Assembly: GCF_900497805.2 (NCBI RefSeq)
Contig: NW_020954548.1
Location: 12,193,984-12,257,983 of the forward strand
Direction: 5' to 3'
DNA length: 64,000 nt
Origin: Vombatus ursinus
Lineage: Eukaryota > Chordata > Mammalia > Diprotodontia > Vombatidae
Of this stretch, positions 1 to 11,329 are shown in pieces. Within the stretch, counting starts at the first letter, position 1; the number at the start of each line of letters is the position of its first letter. A model generated the notes under the pieces. The model did no database searches and was not told the DNA's origin. It saw only the letters and a list, made by a program, of their open reading frames with translations. The position numbers were made by a program, and so were the translations under genes.

Positions 1-330
1 TAAAAAGTAGAAAAGTAGATCAATGAAATGGACTAGTAAGGAAGAACCAGAAATAAGTGAACTTATGTCACCTAGACGTAAACAAAGCTGAAAACATAAA
101 TTATGTAGGAAAGAATTTTTGATAAAAACTGTTGGAAAAATCTGGCAGCAATTTGGCAGAAATTAGGTTTAGACCAACATTCTCTATCATATTCCACAAC
201 AAATTCAAAATGGATGTGACCATCAATATTAAAGATCATACAATAAAACATTAGAAAAGAAATAAATTATATACCTTTCACAGTTGGAGTTCAATTCTTA
301 ATCAAACAACAGATATAAGCAATTAAGATA
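1..330 (+). mobile_element. L1 ORF2 fragment (old)
   Basis: The stretch reads as a decayed piece of marsupial L1 ORF2 near the C-terminal part (KTVGKIWQQFGRN... then a TNILYHIPQQIQNG-like segment). The same region is present in the minus-strand L1 around 49.9-50.2 kb. It has several stops, is truncated at the window edge, and ends before the inverted-repeat arm at 381. Confidence 0.55.
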
Positions 331-380
331 AAATACATAGTTTCGATTAAATGAAATTGAAAAGCTTCTTTATTCTTTAT

Positions 381-692
381 TACAGGTAGAGTAGGTAGTG
401 AAATTTAAGTGTTGCTGTGAAGACACTCCCTTTGGAATGCATCCAGATTTTGCCACTTACCTTACAGGATGCTGGTAATTCTTCCATTCAAGATTCATTC
501 ATTCCTTTGGGTGTGAGGCATTACTTTTCCTAATTACCCCCTTTTAAAAATGAAAATACCTCTGGAAAGGGTAGCACAGAAAAATGTTTTCATTTATACC
601 TTTGTGTGAATTAAATTTATCAGATTGATTTCTTCTGTGACTTTTGAGATCAGGAAACAAAGAATAGAAGTTGGGTCATGGGAGAAGAGGGA
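381..692 (+). repeat. Left arm of near-identical inverted repeat
   Basis: About 312 bp, starting TTACAGGTAGAGTAGG and ending GGGAGAAGAGGGA. It is the reverse complement of 2991-3303 with no clear mismatch seen by eye. A 2.3-kb spacer separates the arms. No TIR/TSD or retroposon features are visible at the edges. A short palindrome (TAAGTC...GACTTA) lies immediately to the right at 694-713. Confidence 0.9.
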
Positions 693-759
693 CTTATAAG
701 TCTTATCCAATAAGACTTATCCAACTAGGGCAAGAAAGTAGCTAAAAGTAGTTGTGATC

Positions 760-1885
760 TCATTAACTCCCTTCAATCTAGTTAATATTTTTTATGCTGA
801 TGACTTTCAAATCTATCTATTCTGCTCCAAATTCTCTATTGATCTCTCATCTTGTATATCTAACTGTTTTTCAGACATCTCCAACTGGATGTTCAATAGA
901 CATCCTAAACTCTAAATGTCTGAAATAGAATTCATTATCTTTCCCTAAAAACTCTCTCCACCTCCTATCTTTCCTATATCTGCAGAGGGCAACACCTTCC
1001 TTCTAGTCCCTCAGGCTCACAAGTTAGGTGTCATCTTCAACTCTCAGTATCTCTCATCACCCATATCTAATCTGTTGCCAATGTCTATTGATTTTACCTT
1101 TGCAACATCTCTTGAATACCCTCCTCTTTCCCCCACCTTTTCTCCCCTGATATGGCCACCCCTCTTGTCCAGACCCTTATCACCTCATGCCTGGACTATT
1201 TCAATAGATTGCTGGTGGGTCTACCTGCCTTTCCCCACTCCTCCCTCTATTCAGCCACCAATGTGATCTTAAAGCCCAAGATGACTGGATAGAAAATGAA
1301 TGAAGGGGAATAATATGAACCAAGATTTGGTAGGTATAGGAGCACTAGACTGTGGATGGTTTCAAATTCCAGGATAACAATTTTATACTTTATTCTAGAG
1401 GAAATAGGAGGCATTAAGGATTTTTGAGTCATCACCCTTAATAGATTTTAAGCTCCTAGAGGGCAGGACACTATCTGATTTATGCCTGTAATGTTTACTC
1501 AAGGCATGCACTTCATCTTAGAGTTAGCTCTATATGGATTATAAAGCTTTATCTTTATAAAGGTTGCCTAAAAGTCTATAAAATTGCTCAAACTCAATTC
1601 AGTTGTCACCTCCTCTTTGTTAAACCTTCTTTAGCATTTGAACTCTAAAGTTAAACTCTCCTCTACTTAAATATTCCTATAGCATTTGGTCCAGATATTC
1701 CCTTTTCCTCTGTCACACTATACTTTGTATTATAATTACCAGAGAACATCTCATATCCCTCTTTCCCAGAAGAATAAAAACCCCTTGAGGGCAAAGGCTA
1801 TGTTAATTTATATCTTGGTATCCACTGCACCAAGCATGATGCTTTGCATATACTGGAACCTAATAAATATTTACTGACCTGAATC
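760..1885 (+). mobile_element. L2 LINE 3' fragments
   Basis: The block from 840 (ACATCTCCAACTGGATGTTC) to about 1270 follows the C-rich 3' region of L2 (TTCATTATCTTTCCC; CTGGACTATTTCAATAGATTGCTGG). Two L2-type tails follow: TTTTAAGCTCCTAGAGGGCAGG at about 1446 and CCTTGAGGGCAAAGGCTATG, then a run to CCTAATAAATATTTACTGA, ending near 1880. The two tails imply at least two insertions. Open frames here are chance products of the pyrimidine-rich sequence. Confidence 0.7.
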
Positions 1886-2220
1886 AAAAAAACTAAACAT
1901 TCTATTCATGGTAATAAATTTTAACTGTGAGGATTTCCATCAACTTTTAATGAAAAAATATTGTTGTCTAGGCAGTTTGCAGCTAGTAAAAGAAGTACTT
2001 AAAGAAAGTCCCTCACAGATATTTTAAAACAAGAAATGTGTTTATAATGGTATAACAAACTTCTTTTTCCACTGCAGGCATAATGCTTCTAGGCGTACTT
2101 TTAAAAGCCTAAAGTGGACTTAGTGTAGCATTTCATATTCCAAATAGAAGGAAAACATATTTACCAGGTAAAAGTAATGCATAATTCTGGTATGAAAAAT
2201 TATCAGACTAACTGTTCTTA

Positions 2221-2260
<40 letters not shown>
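2221..2260 (+). repeat. (AC)n microsatellite
   Basis: Uninterrupted AC dinucleotide tract of about 38 bp. It abuts the third copy of the inverted-repeat segment. Confidence 0.95.
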
Positions 2261-2261
<1 letters not shown>

Positions 2262-2370
2262 TTGTCAGGTTGATTTCCTCTGTGACTTTTGAGATCAGGA
2301 AACAAAGAATAGAAGTTGGGTCATGGGAGAAGAGGGAGATACAATTTTGAATTATGGGATACTATCTGGA
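2255..2370 (+). repeat. Third, diverged copy of inverted-repeat segment
   Basis: About 110 bp directly after the (AC)n tract. It matches the distal part of the left arm (CTTTTGAGATCAGGAAACAA and onward) and continues past it into sequence matching the reverse complement of 2951-2990. Roughly one base in 18-20 differs, so this pair is older than the 381/2991 pair. Confidence 0.8.
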
Positions 2371-2990
2371 AATACATATATATATACACATACATATACT
2401 TCTAAGGATAAAGTTTATATAGATGTGGAGACAAATGACATTTCTTCAACTTTTCAGAGGACAAGAAGATAGTCTAAAAGCAATATAGGGATTGTGAGGT
2501 TGTATCAATTTTGTGTCATTTACAAGTTAGTTGTATCAATTACAATAATCCATTTTTTAAGTTAAAAGTATTTTACAAATAGCTGAGGAATGACAATTTA
2601 TTTGGAAAAGTTCTTCTCCAATAGATATACAATTTTATTAAGATTTTCTATCCCATTTAGAAGAAGTAAAGTCTTTTTATAGTTATATGGATAATCAAAC
2701 TTTATATTAAAGGCCATAATTCTTTAAAATTTATGAGAGACATGAAAAACCCAAATAATCCTAGAATCCATCTGGCCCTAGGCAAAGCTGTAAGGTTGGC
2801 AGTTTGTCTTTGGCACTCCTAAAATTCACCTTCTGTACTTTTCAAACCCTTTAAGAACACAATGTTCTCAGACCTTTCATGCAGTCTTCAATATCTTTAG
2901 GAAGGTTCCTAGAGCCCTCATGCTGACTCCTATGGCATTTCAATCAGTCTTTTTCTTCCCAAGTTGTATCCCATCATTCAAAATTATATC

Positions 2991-3303
2991 TCCCTCTTCT
3001 CCCATGACCCAACTTCTATTCTTTGTTTCCTGATCTCAAAAGTCACAGAAGAAATCAATCTGATAAATTTAATTCACACAAAGGTATAAATGAAAACATT
3101 TTTCTGTGCTACCCTTTCCAGAGGTATTTTCATTTTTAAAAGGGGGTAATTAGGAAAAGTAATGCCTCACACCCAAAGGAATGAATGAATCTTGAATGGA
3201 AGAATTACCAGCATCCTGTAAGGTAAGTGGCAAAATCTGGATGCATTCCAAAGGGAGTGTCTTCACAGCAACACTTAAATTTCACTACCTACTCTACCTG
3301 TAA
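2991..3303 (-). repeat. Right arm of near-identical inverted repeat
   Basis: Reverse complement of 381-692. This arm ends 59 bp from the donor of the CNTLN exon at 3363-3548, so the two arms could pair in the nascent transcript. Because the arms look identical, the source and the copy cannot be told apart from sequence. Confidence 0.9.
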
Positions 3304-3362
3304 GATCATCTGTGAAGAGAAATATCTGAATTAAGCAAGCAAAAGAAAAGGAGAGCCCAAAC

Positions 3363-3548
3363 CTTAACAAATGTGATGAACTCTTCTTCTCGGTCATTGG
3401 CTCGCATTAGTTTTACTCGCACCATTTCAAAAGCCCGTTCACTTTGCAAAGCTAATCCATGGAGCTGCTGGGAAGCAGTTGCTTCAAGTTCTGACATAGC
3501 AGATTTTGTCTCATTCATTTTACTTAATAGGTGAGCAAGCTTGTGCTC
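3363..3548 (-). CDS. CNTLN: CNTLN exon (EHKLAHLLSKMNETKSAMSEL), last exon in window
   Basis: A 186-nt phase-0 exon of 62 codons with acceptor TTTTTATAG and donor TTAAG|GTTTGG. The peptide runs from EHKLAHLLSKMNETKSAMSE through TASQQLHGLALQSERAFEMV to REEEFITFVK. Human centlein is remembered as SRISETESAMAEIETAASKQLQELALQSEQ and ending EEFTTFVK. The donor departs from consensus at +3 to +5 (TTG instead of RAG), so splicing here may be inefficient. Residues that should follow (ALAKELQ and the C-terminus) were not found between 1 and 3300, so the terminal exons lie left of the window. The intron portion beside this donor carries one arm of an identical inverted repeat. Confidence 0.94.
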
Positions 3549-4133
3549 CTATAAAAATAACATTAAATATTCATTATGATTTCTAGTAATTATAGTACGA
3601 CAAATTTTACTAAATATATTTAGTGGAATGTATGCAGGACAAAGTAAACAAAGCTGTATTTGTGATGTACTTGTTTTCCTTTGTTTTAAGATAAATCTTC
3701 TGGTTTGTTAATTTTTTCCTCATTCTAAATTATATTGTTTCCCTTACTCACATATTGTTATGCGTTTGTTGCCAAGTAGAAGAAAAGTTATTTCAAACCA
3801 AAAAGTCTCAAGTCAATTAAAATTATATAATATGTTTACAATTTCAGGGCAATTGATGGATTCCAAATATCCATATCATGATTTCTCCTCAAAATTAATT
3901 TAAGATTTTTGTATTAGGACAAATATAAATGTTTGCCTTTTCTTATACAGCATTCCCATTAGAGGAAAACAAAATAAACCAAAACAAAGCTTATTTGCTG
4001 GGACATAAAGGAATACAAAAAAATTGAGATAATGGCAAATATTTGCTTCAGATTATAAAGAGATGAAAAGCTAAAAAGGAGGACACTGCATCACATCAAC
4101 TCCCAAACAGGAATATCCGACAATCATACACAC
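3549..4133 (-). other. CNTLN: CNTLN intron, no recognised element
   Basis: 585-bp AT-rich intron between two CNTLN exons. I see no repeat or conserved-looking motif in it beyond the splice sites. Confidence 0.7.
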
Positions 4134-4271
4134 CTTTCTTTCCAGCTCATCTTTAGTTTTTATACACATCTGTTCATAATGTGACTTCTCTTTTGTGACT
4201 ACATTAAGCATTTGCTTGAGAGCAACAATTGCTGTCTTCTTGTTAGTACAGTCTTCAGTCAATGCTTTTAC
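4134..4271 (-). CDS. CNTLN: CNTLN exon (VKALTEDCTNKKTAIVALKQ)
   Basis: A 138-nt phase-0 exon encoding 46 residues, between TTTACTTCAG acceptor and GAAAG|GTGTGT donor. The peptide VKALTEDCTNKKTAIVALKQ continues to EKSHYEQMCIKTKDELERK. From memory the human counterpart is VKTLTEECSNKKVSIDSLKQ, then EKSQYEQMYQKSKEELEKK, giving an unambiguous family match. It forms further coiled coil. The upstream intron is 1,391 bp and the downstream one 585 bp. Confidence 0.95.
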
Positions 4272-5662
4272 CTGAAGTAAAACAAGGGGTTGTGGTGGAA
4301 TTATATGGCAAAACAATTTGTATCAGAACCAAACTGAAGCATAAATGATTTAAATTTTCTTTATTCAAAAGTGATATCCAAATTCAAATACTAGTAGAAC
4401 TTGTTAATATTTCTATGGTGAAATAATAGAAGTAATTCTAAAATGAATATCCCACGTGAGTTTACAGAAAAGCATAAATATGGTACCAGAAGACATATGA
4501 ATAAAACCACTAATTTTATTTGTTGGATTATTCAGTTTTTTCCCCATGAATGGATCAACATAAATACCAAATCTCAAAATTCAACATACTTTATTTACGA
4601 ATATTTGTTCTAAAAATAGGAATTTTCTAGTATATAAACAAACACAATTATTGTAAATTCTTAGTTTTCACATATAGCAAGAATAATTTAGGATGAAATT
4701 AGGTGTGAAATAGTTGCCATAGCTCATTCAGTACTGAAGGAAGATTACAATGAATGAACTGTTTAAAATAAAAAATGTGATTCTAAGATATTTAATGACG
4801 AATACTAAAAACAACCATAGGAAATATCTTTTTTTATTGGAAGTGAATTTGTCCTGCTTTTTCAGACTTTATTCCTTCTTCCTTTTGAACTGAAAATAAC
4901 ATAATGATATCTTAGCTCTGGCAAGGAGGATGAAAGAGGAACTCTTTCTGGGGTTGATGACAATTAAGGATTGCCATAGTGCAGGCTAGCTTATCAATTG
5001 TTCAGCCAGCTCTTTTTTCTAAGGGAATCACAGCTTCTCTGAGTTGACAGAATACTTATTTCAATTTTGGGGATGAGATGTTATATATATCTAGAAGGAA
5101 GCGTTCCCTACTCTCACTTTCACAAAGTCTATCTGCACATTAAATCAAAGGACAGAGCAGAAGATATGCTGGTTAATTGACTTGCAACTTCTATGATTTG
5201 TTAATAATTTTAAAATATATTCATAGTCTTATATTGTAGCATTAAATATAACAAAATACTGAATAAAAAGTATGGATCATAATTTTATTAAAGCTAAGTT
5301 CAATTATATATTCGCAGACTATTTTTAGGATGGACAGAAAGAGACTAGCTGTCTTTTGTTAATCTGCATAACATAAAATCAACTTACAGATAACTGACAA
5401 CTTTTTTGTTCTTTTTAAAATTTAATGATGAGACACCTGGTGTATTCCTATTAATCTACATATTAAAGTTCTAAAACTGGACATCTATCAGTTTGCAAAG
5501 CAAATAATGGTGTGTTACATAATAAGTTCTAACCTGATACGAATGTTTATATAAATCCACTAGGATTACTAAAAGAATTAGTGCAATGTGAATGGTAAAA
5601 TTAAATCACTTCTGTTTATAAAAAATATTTTTACAATTTAGAGACCAAAAAATAAATGGTAC
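4272..5662 (-). other. CNTLN: CNTLN intron, no recognised element
   Basis: 1,391-bp AT-rich intron. Nothing recognisable apart from splice signals. The segment at 4840-5180 is slightly richer in GC but matches no family I know. Confidence 0.65.
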
Positions 5663-5789
5663 CTTTTTCTCAAGATTTTCTAACAAATCATTAAAGTTGT
5701 CATTATTTTCCAAGTTAACTTTCTGTCGATGCTTAAAGTGCTCTATCAAATGTCTCTTCATGACTAAATCCCTCTCCATTCGAGACACT
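5663..5789 (-). CDS. CNTLN: CNTLN exon (VSRMERDLVMKRHLIEHFKHRQKV)
   Basis: A 127-nt exon with acceptor TTCTTTTAAG and donor AAAAAG|GTACCA. Together with the two bases from the previous exon it gives 43 codons. The peptide contains VSRMERDLVMKRHLIEH and RQKVNLENND, ending LLENLEKK. This is one of the best conserved parts of the protein: human centlein as remembered reads ISRMERDITMKRHLIEDLKFRQKVNLE. The first usable AG is chosen at 5790-5791, because the AG two bases further in would break the frame with the upstream exon. A weaker frame on the opposite strand over the same bases is a shadow. Confidence 0.95.
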
Positions 5790-7131
5790 CTTAAAAGAAA
5801 GGAAAACATCACACTTATAATAATGGGAAATATTTTTAAAGAGAGAATATTTTTCATAAGACAGAAATTCTGCTCAAACGTTATTGATCAAGTTGGCTAT
5901 ACTAGATTACATGTTTGTTTTATGTATATTATTAACCATTAAACTGTTATATTCTATTGATATGCTTTTGAATTATATATTATACCTATTTTGAAACTAT
6001 AGTTATAGCATGACAGTTATAATTAATATGTGTGTGCTAGTAAAATATGCCACAACTTCTAAATGTTAGAGAAATTGGAAAAATAATTTATACTGCCATT
6101 TAATATTTACTAGATTTAGGTTATATTATCATAATATTATTAAAATATGGCATTATTGAGAATTAATCAAAAGAAGTTATAATACTAGGATATATACTTT
6201 AGTTATAAATTTTATACCATGTTTTATAAATACCACATAAATAAGCATAGCTGCATTAAAATAATTTCTTTCCACATGATTTATAACTGTGTTAATATAT
6301 AAGTGGATCTGTTTGCTAGAAAGTTAAGTTTTTAAAAGCTATTAAGATAATTTTATAAATTATTCTAATAATTAGCCCAAAATTATTAAATGGTTAAACT
6401 TTTTTAAGCTATAAATCTATCCTTTATCTGATGGGTTTTATCTGTTAATGTCAGCTGTCCAAGATATAGGATTGTAACATGAGCAAATATTTTTCTATTT
6501 ATAAGTAACAGGCTAGAATTAATTAGACCCATCAAAAAAAGTCATTAAATTTAATCCTAAAATACCTTAAGGTGAAAAACATTATATAATCATTTTTGAC
6601 GGCTGGAAAAAAAAACTAGTTTTTACAGGCTAGTATAGAAAACAGAGTTTTTAAAACCTTCAAGTCATTCAAATGTAAAGAAAAAAAATTCATTTTGTCA
6701 TCCTAGCAACCATAAATCTGGGTATTTTTTGCCAGTTTAAATATTTTTAAAATTGACAAATTTAATAGCCCCTAAAGAAAGAATTACAGTGTTTGCAATA
6801 TTCCTTTGAGTATTATTGAGGAAGTTATTTAGAGACAATTCAAGAAAAAAAATCAGTTCACCTTAGTGTCTGAAAACTTTTAATATTCTCACTGTAATTT
6901 AGAAATTGTAGCTAGTTAGTTCTTAATCACTATATAAGGAACCTGAGCTCAGATTATAAATAAGTGATATTCCTTACATAATCTCAACATTTATCTTAGG
7001 GCAGAAAAAGTAGAGATCATTAACAAGAATTCACAGCACCATTATCTAGACTTGAAATGGTTGACAGTTCAATCAATTAAACTACCACTGGGTGGCACCA
7101 AATACAATGAATAGATCCACCAAGAACATAC
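5790..7131 (-). other. CNTLN: CNTLN intron, very AT-rich
   Basis: 1,342-bp intron dominated by TTTAAA/ATTATA runs. I see no recognised repeat family and no additional exon. Confidence 0.65.
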
Positions 7132-7229
7132 TTTCCTTGAAATTCCAGTATCTGTTCTTCCTTTTCCTTTACTTCACATTTTAGAAACTTTATATTTGAT
7201 GACTGTTTAGTCATTTCATTTGTTGTATT
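7132..7229 (-). CDS. CNTLN: CNTLN exon (NTTNEMTKQSSNIKFLK)
   Basis: A 98-nt exon: 32 codons plus two bases (AA) that complete a lysine with the next exon. The acceptor is AACCTAG and the donor GGAAA|GTATGT. The peptide NTTNEMTKQSSNIKFLKCEV continues to EKEEQILEFQG. Human centlein from memory has NATNELTKQSSNVKTLKFEL at this position. No initiation codon or in-frame stop occurs within the exon. It is too short and starts without Met, so it would be missed by a simple open-frame scan. The next exon is 1.3 kb downstream. Confidence 0.92.
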
Positions 7230-7839
7230 CTAGGTTAAAAATACACACAAAATCAAAAACAACATTTACTCCTCAACAGTTGGTGATATTTCAAGTAAAT
7301 GATACCAATGACTTCAGAAATTACAAAGCAGTACTTACATAGCAGAAATGACCATTCTAAGAATAGTACAGAAAAGTAACTAATGTACATCAGATATAGA
7401 TTTAATTAAAATAAATGTTACATATTATGTTAACATAATATATTTCAAATTTTGCTTTTGAAATTAAATAAATTAAAATAATGCAACTAAAATGTTTAAA
7501 ATCATATCAAAACACTACAGAAGGGATAGCCATTAACAGAAGGGTAAAGTGCTCTCAAGTAATTCAAATATGAAGAGATAGAGCAAAATGCATTTCTATG
7601 TGGTGTGTACAACTCAAAACAACAGGCTTGGTAGCAAGCTGGTATAATATAGTTACTTGAACTTGACACTGCAGTTAATAACTTTACGAGTCTATTCTCT
7701 TCTTTATCTGAAATATTATCACTTAGCGATAAAGATTAATAAGATTGGGAAGTAACAGAAAGTGAAATAATCTCACATACATGATTATTTTTTAAAGCAG
7801 TATGGATTTCAAACTTTCAATATATCTGTGCAGCATATA

Positions 7840-8170
7840 AGAGGACTGAGAAATGGATGAGGAGTTAGAACATATGACATAACTCTGGCTCAAATACTGA
7901 TTAAATGTAATGATCTTCATTAACTTCTCAACTTCTCTGTATTTCAATTTTTCTATCTATAAAATGGGATGAATATTTCAGTTTCTATCTAATTCACTTG
8001 TCATATAGCTATTAAAGTAAAAAAAGTCCTGGTATACTAAGCAGAATCAAAAATATAAAATTAATCAATCTATATATATTTATTTTTTTTGCCAAGCATT
8101 CTGCTAAGCGTTGGGGATACAAGTACAAAGAATAAAACAAATCCTACTGTAATGGATTCATATTCTAATA
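7840..8170 (+). mobile_element. MIR SINE followed by L2 tail (minus)
   Basis: 7840-8040 has the MIR pattern (CTCAACTTCTCTGTATTTCA; TCTATAAAATGGGATGAA) on the plus strand. 8090-8170 resembles an antisense L2 3' tail (GCTAAGCGTTGGGGATACAAG). Both are highly diverged, as expected for old mammalian repeats. Confidence 0.55.
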
Positions 8171-9164
8171 TGAGTTTATTTATGTTTTAATAAAGTTCTA
8201 TGAATAATGAGTAGAGGCATTTTACTAAATGTTCTTTATTGATACTCATATATGAATAATACATTTTGTATTTAATTTTGAAAAGGAAACTGTCATGAAA
8301 ATACTAATAATTTTTTATTCCAAAACACAATGGAACTTTCAATTTCTAAGAAGAGTTATAATATTATACTGTTTGAAGGCTGGACAATTTTATCTAAGGT
8401 TAAAAAATGAAAACTAGGGAAGTCATAGTAAACAGCTAAGAGAAAATCAATTGCAAGGCAATTTCTAATAGAAATTTCTTTTTTTAAAAGATTAAGGTAG
8501 CAGTACATATTAATACATCTTTTGAAAGTTATAACTTTTCATAAGAAATGTGAGAACTGTCAACTTGTTAATTGTCTTGATGGTTTTGAACTGGTCAGAT
8601 GACCATGCATAAAATAATTATAATAAGTTTATTTTACTTGTGCACATGCAGACAGCCTAAATTAAAACACATTTTAACATGCTTGCAGTAACGCCTCATT
8701 AATTCTGCATTGTTAGGGTATTGAATGTCCTTTTAAAAATGAATTTTTCAGTGAATGAACAGAAAGTTTATAATAATCCTTAAATTAAGTTTGTACCTAC
8801 AAAGCATTCCACATTTTTCTGTCCTCTTAAACTAATAAAAAGAAGTTATTTTTGATGTTTCATAGTTATTAATGATGAAGAGAACATAAATTTGTTGAAT
8901 TACAGAGTGATTTGTGATTTCATATACAAATCTCTTTTCTCTGTACTTTTTATAAAAATATTTGTTGATGTTTGTTATGTTCAAAAGAAAAAAGGAAATT
9001 AAAAGAATCATCATGTTTCATTATATGTGTGCCTATATGGTAATAAGCAAGTTTTAAAGCAAAAAGAGTGACTCTTGAGAACTCAAAAGGTCAAATAATC
9101 ACAACAAAAAAGGGAGTTTTCCTAATAGGCCAAACTTTACAAAAATAAATACAATAAGTATAGG

Positions 9165-9340
9165 TTCATAGGAGTAGAGATGCTGTAGATATTATAAGTC
9201 ATATAGTTCAGTTCTTTCATAGAGTGGGAAACTGAGGCCCAGAGAAGTTCAGTGAGCTTACCAAAGTCACTTAAGTATAGAGTGGCATTGCTCAGATTCT
9301 CTGACTCCAAATGTTAGCACTTTTTCCACATGTTTTAAGT
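9165..9340 (-). mobile_element. MIR SINE
   Basis: Contains GGGAAACTGAGGCCCAGAGA, then CACTTAAG and a TCTGACTCCAAATG motif, the antisense MIR core and head region. It is well diverged, with no TSD visible. Confidence 0.7.
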
Positions 9341-10369
9341 GATGCATAAGAATAATAGGTTCATTACGAAAAATTAAAAATTCATTGAAAGTTTTGTATC
9401 TGGCTAAATGTATTTATATATTCTGGCAAACTATATCTACGATATGATGGAAATGGAGTGATAGAAAAATGTATTTTCTGTATTTCAAAACAGCTTATTG
9501 AACCAAGGACATCCAAGACACAAAAAAAACCAGCATAGAATGACAGCTAGAACTATGAAACTGAATATTACTTAAGAAATAAAATAAAACATTTTAAAAT
9601 GTTCAAATAATCCAAATATCTCCACTTGGCTCTCGCAAAAAAAAAAGCTATTTTAAAATTCAACTTTAATATTCACTTGTTTTGAAAAAAATTGTTAGCA
9701 TTTTTATATCTATGCAGAAATCCTCTTTAATGCCTCAACATAGCATGGAGGATGGGGGTGAAATGAATTATCACCAAACGAATGGCCACTAGGTCCAGAA
9801 TTTTTAAGGTCATAGCAACATAGTAAGCCTTTTAGACATAGGAGTGCATCTGTACCAAAGAAATGATGGATTTTGGGAATAAAAGAAGTAGTATGAACAT
9901 GTATATGTATCAGAACATGTGAATTTACATTAGCATAAAATGTACTTTTGTACATTTTCAATTTAATTAATGAAATTAATTGAACTGAAATAATATTCTA
10001 GGAGTCTTTCAAATAATAAAGCTGCACTATGAAAATCTGGCTCACATCTTTTTTTCCTTCTTTTCCCCCACTTCATGTTGGATATGACAGTAGATATGAC
10101 ACTTCTAACTGAGGCAAAGCATCACTCAAAGCAGGGGAGAAGGGAAGGAATTGTACTTCCTCTTTACTTTTTCTGTCTTCTTAGCTTGCACCTTCACCAA
10201 GGCAAAGGACACAATTACAAATATGAATTTAAAAACAAGATTTGCTCTAGATCCTCTGCTCTTCTCTCTACTCTGGAGCTCTCTGCATCTCTGCCTCTGC
10301 CTCTACCTCTGTCTTGCTCTGTCACTGTCTCTCTCTGTCTCATTCTGCCTCTGTCTCTTTCTTTGTCTA

Positions 10370-10382
10370 TGTGTGTGTGGAG

Positions 10383-10419
<37 letters not shown>

Positions 10420-10440
10420 TCTCTCTCTCTCTCTCTCTCT
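10370..10440 (+). repeat. (GT)n(CT)n compound microsatellite
   Basis: GT tract followed by CT tract, preceded by a CT-rich stretch from about 10255. The overlapping frames on both strands over this region are low-complexity artefacts. Confidence 0.95.
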
Positions 10441-10691
10441 GAACTCATCAACTTCCACTGATTCACCTATCATTTCTATAAAGGTGGTCCCCAAATCTGC
10501 ATATTCAAAGTTGTGTCTCCTGAGTTCCAGAATTACATCCCCAACTACCTGCAAGATTTTTCCACCTGGATTTCCCACAGAAAATCTCAAACTCAACTCG
10601 TCCAAAACAAAATTCATTATTTTTCCCCTAAACTTACCCCTCCTCCTAATTTGCTTATTTTTATCAAATTTACTAGCAACCTTATATATAC

Positions 10692-10733
<42 letters not shown>

Positions 10734-10985
10734 ATATATGTATATACATATATACATATATTTCAATATACCTAGGTCCATAACCTAAATTATCCTCACC
10801 TCTTCACTCTCCCTCGCCCTACAAATCCAATCTAAGTTTTATATAATGAATATGTCTATAATGTTTTGAAATCAACAAGCACTTACAAGTATTTGCTATG
10901 CACCAGGCACTGTGCTAATAGCTGGGGATACAAAGTAAGGGAAAAAATACTTTGCCCTCTCAAGAAACTCACATTCTAATTGAGA
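10440..10985 (+). mobile_element. L2 3' fragment with inserted TA/TG repeat, plus antisense L2 tail
   Basis: 10440-10680 matches the L2 3' region (AAAATCTCAAACTCAACTCG; AAATTCATTATTTTTCCCC). A (TATG)n/(GT)n expansion occupies 10683-10765. From 10865 to about 10985 an antisense L2 tail is seen (CACCAGGCACTGTGCTAATA; GCTGGGGATACAAAG). Confidence 0.65.
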
Positions 10986-11329
10986 CTCCATTTAACAGGT
11001 CCAGCACAAAAGATTAACCTTGACCCACAACACCCTGAGCCAACCAAATCATCTCCAGTTTCTGAGATTATAAATGTCTTTAATCTCTTCAACAAAGTAC
11101 CAATGGACACATCCACATCCATCACAGGAAAATACAAAATCCTTAACAAAGGACCATCTCCCTACAAACTTATAAAGTTAATCACACTATTTCATAACAA
11201 TAGTGTTCAACCAGGTTCTCCTCTCAAATTCTGCAGAGTTTATATTCTAAACCTTCATTGGCCTTGTTTGCCACATCTCTACGTGGCAAAATGATCAAGT
11301 GTTTACTTATTAAGGAAGTTTTAGGTTAT

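Noticed and set aside
1-3300. Remaining C-terminal CNTLN exons
   Set aside because: Looked for the expected ALAKELQ continuation on the minus strand and did not find it; the exons must lie outside the window.
5697-5942. 81-codon plus-strand frame over a CNTLN exon
   Set aside because: Shadow of the coding exon on the opposite strand; splice sites and homology support the minus strand only.
10075-10788. Five overlapping frames up to 210 codons on both strands
   Set aside because: They run through CT/GT microsatellites and L2 DNA. The peptides are Ser/Leu/Cys/Val or Thr/His low-complexity strings, with no homology.
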